Shown here piece after piece: positions 63,070 through 64,000 of a DNA stretch of 64,000 nucleotides (position 1 is its first letter; the number at the start of each line of letters is the position of its first letter). The notes under the pieces are model-generated. The model was not told where the DNA came from, made no database searches, and saw only the letters and a list, made by a program, of their open reading frames with translations. Source of the DNA: Chlorocebus sabaeus (lineage: Eukaryota; Chordata; Mammalia; Primates; Cercopithecidae); the NCBI RefSeq assembly GCF_047675955.1, contig NW_027327444.1:372001-436000 (forward strand). The letters are read 5' to 3'. Both the position numbers and the translations under genes were made by a program.

Positions 63070-64000
63070 TGAATTCATCTCACAGAGTTACATCTTTCCC
63101 TTCAAGAAGCCTTTCGCTAAGGCTGTTCTTGTGGAACTGGCAAAGGGATATTTCGAAGCTCATAGAGGGCTATGGTGAAAAAGGAAATATCTTCCGTTCA
63201 AAACTTGAAAGCAGCTTTCTGAGAAACTGCTCTGTGTTCTCTGAATTCATCTCACAGAGTTACATCTATCCCTTCAAGAAGCCTTTCGCTAAGGCTATTC
63301 TTGTGGGACTGGCAAAGGGATATTTGGAAGCCCATAGAGGGCTAAGGTGAAAAAGAAAATATATTCCGTTCAAAACTGGAAAGAAGCTTTCTGAGAAACT
63401 GCTCTGTGTTCTGTTAATTCATATCACAGAGCTACATCTTTCCCTTCAAGAAGCCTTTCGCTAAGGCTGTTCTTGTGGAATTGGCAAAGTGATATTTGGA
63501 AGCCCATAAAGGGCTATGGTGAAAAAGGTAATATCTTCCGTTCAAAACTGGAAAGAAGCTTTCTGAGAAACTGCTGTGTGTTCTGTTAGTTCATCTCACA
63601 CAGTTACATCTTTCCCTTCAAGAAGCCTTTCGCTAAGGCTGTTCTTGTGGAATTAGCAAAGGGATATTTGGAAGCCCTTAGAGGGCTATGGTGAAAAAGG
63701 AAATATCTTCCGTTCAAAACTGGAAAGAAGCTTTCTGAGAAACTGCTCTGTGTTCTGTTAATTCATATCACAGAGCTACATCTTTCCCTTCAAGAAGCCT
63801 TTCGCTAAGGCTGTTCTTGCGGAATTGGCAAAGGGATATTTGGAAGCCCTTAGAGGGCTATGGTGAAAAAGGAAATATCTTCCGTCCAAAACTGGAAAGA
63901 AGCTTTGTGAGAAACTGCTCTGTGTTCTCTGAATTCATCTCACAGAGTTACATCTTTCCCTTCAAGAAGCCTTTCGCTAAGGCTGTTCTTGTGGAACTGG
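63070..64000 (+). repeat. Start of a 28-monomer-period copy, cut by the window end
   Basis: Matches 58254-59184 at an offset of 4,816 bp (28 x 172) up to the last base. Shared marks are TTCGAAGCTC, CAAAACTTGAAAG, GGCTATTCTTGTGGG, ATATATTCCG, CTGCTGTGTG, CACACAGTTAC and GAAGCTTTGTGAG. Differences include AAAGCAGC near 63210, GGCTATGG near 63517 and CCGTCCAAAAC near 63884. The copy probably continues beyond the window. Confidence 0.8.

Larger units (their letters stand above)
1..64000 (+). repeat. Alpha-satellite array, ~372 tandem 172-bp monomers
   Basis: The whole window is a head-to-tail array of a ~172-bp unit, recognisable everywhere by AAGCTTTCTGAGAAACTG, CTCACAGAGTTACATC, CAAGAAGCCTTTCGCTAAGG and CTATGGTGAAAAAGGAA. 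Spacing between equivalent landmarks is 172 bp almost everywhere, with rare 1-bp changes. Orientation never flips. The unit belongs to the primate alpha-satellite family: the CTATGGTG(A/G)AAAAGGAAATATCTTC core is shared with human alpha satellite. The 172-bp HindIII form resembles, from memory, African green monkey component alpha. Alpha satellite is the centromeric repeat on which CENP-A chromatin forms in primates; whether this stretch is active cannot be read from sequence. I saw no LINE, Alu, LTR or unique insertion. Most pairs of neighbouring monomers differ at several bases, while distant blocks are nearly identical, so homogenisation acts through multi-monomer blocks. Confidence 0.97.

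Noticed and set aside
1..64000. CRISPR-like array
   Set aside because: The repeats are directly adjacent 172-bp units with no unique spacers, and the family is a known primate satellite.
1..64000. Possible transposon or unique insertion inside the array
   Set aside because: The 172-bp landmarks continue throughout; the largest departures are a 22-bp deletion and a 4-bp insertion.
1..64000. Dimeric (~340-bp) organisation as in macaque or baboon
   Set aside because: Adjacent monomers do not alternate between two families; subtype markers follow irregular or long-period orders.

Overview
This window is one uninterrupted array of primate alpha-satellite (centromeric) DNA. A ~172-bp monomer repeats head to tail about 372 times, always in the same orientation, from the first base to the last, and the array runs off both edges. 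I found no unique sequence, no transposon insertion, no RNA gene and no credible protein-coding gene. The monomer (HindIII site AAGCTT, internal pJ-alpha/A-type box, no exact CENP-B box) matches what I remember of the classical 172-bp HindIII 'component alpha' of African green monkey. A Chlorocebus/guenon-type Old World monkey is therefore the most likely source. Macaques and baboons are typically organised as ~340-bp dimers, which I do not see here.

The information lies in long-range organisation. Adjacent monomers differ by diagnostic variants, and those variants reveal large, nested, very recent duplications that always keep the 172-bp register. (1) 1187-6742 is copied at 6669-11191, but the second copy lacks exactly six monomers. 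(2) 12978-19030 is copied 11,860 bp downstream at 24838-30890. (3) Between those copies lies a 25-monomer tandem duplication (15988-20306 / 20284-24602, period 4,296 bp). (4) A ~75-monomer tandem duplication (32022-44984 / 44918-57365) has a second copy that has lost one monomer at one place and two at another, and carries a ~105-bp gene-conversion-like tract. (5) 58-62.3 kb is a third, rearranged partial copy of the end of that unit, with an internal 8-monomer duplication. (6) At 63070 a further 28-monomer-period copy begins and continues past the window end.

Each monomer carries three perfect inverted repeats and one pJ-alpha-type box, most have a HindIII site, and most keep a CpG in each of two places. 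Local oddities are a 150-bp deleted monomer shared by two duplicates, a cluster of seven small indels at 41.24-41.90 kb that is absent from the sister copy, and three monomers with an 8-of-9 match to the CENP-B box core at a non-standard position. The window should be read as a centromeric or pericentromeric satellite structure; nothing suggests genes acting together.
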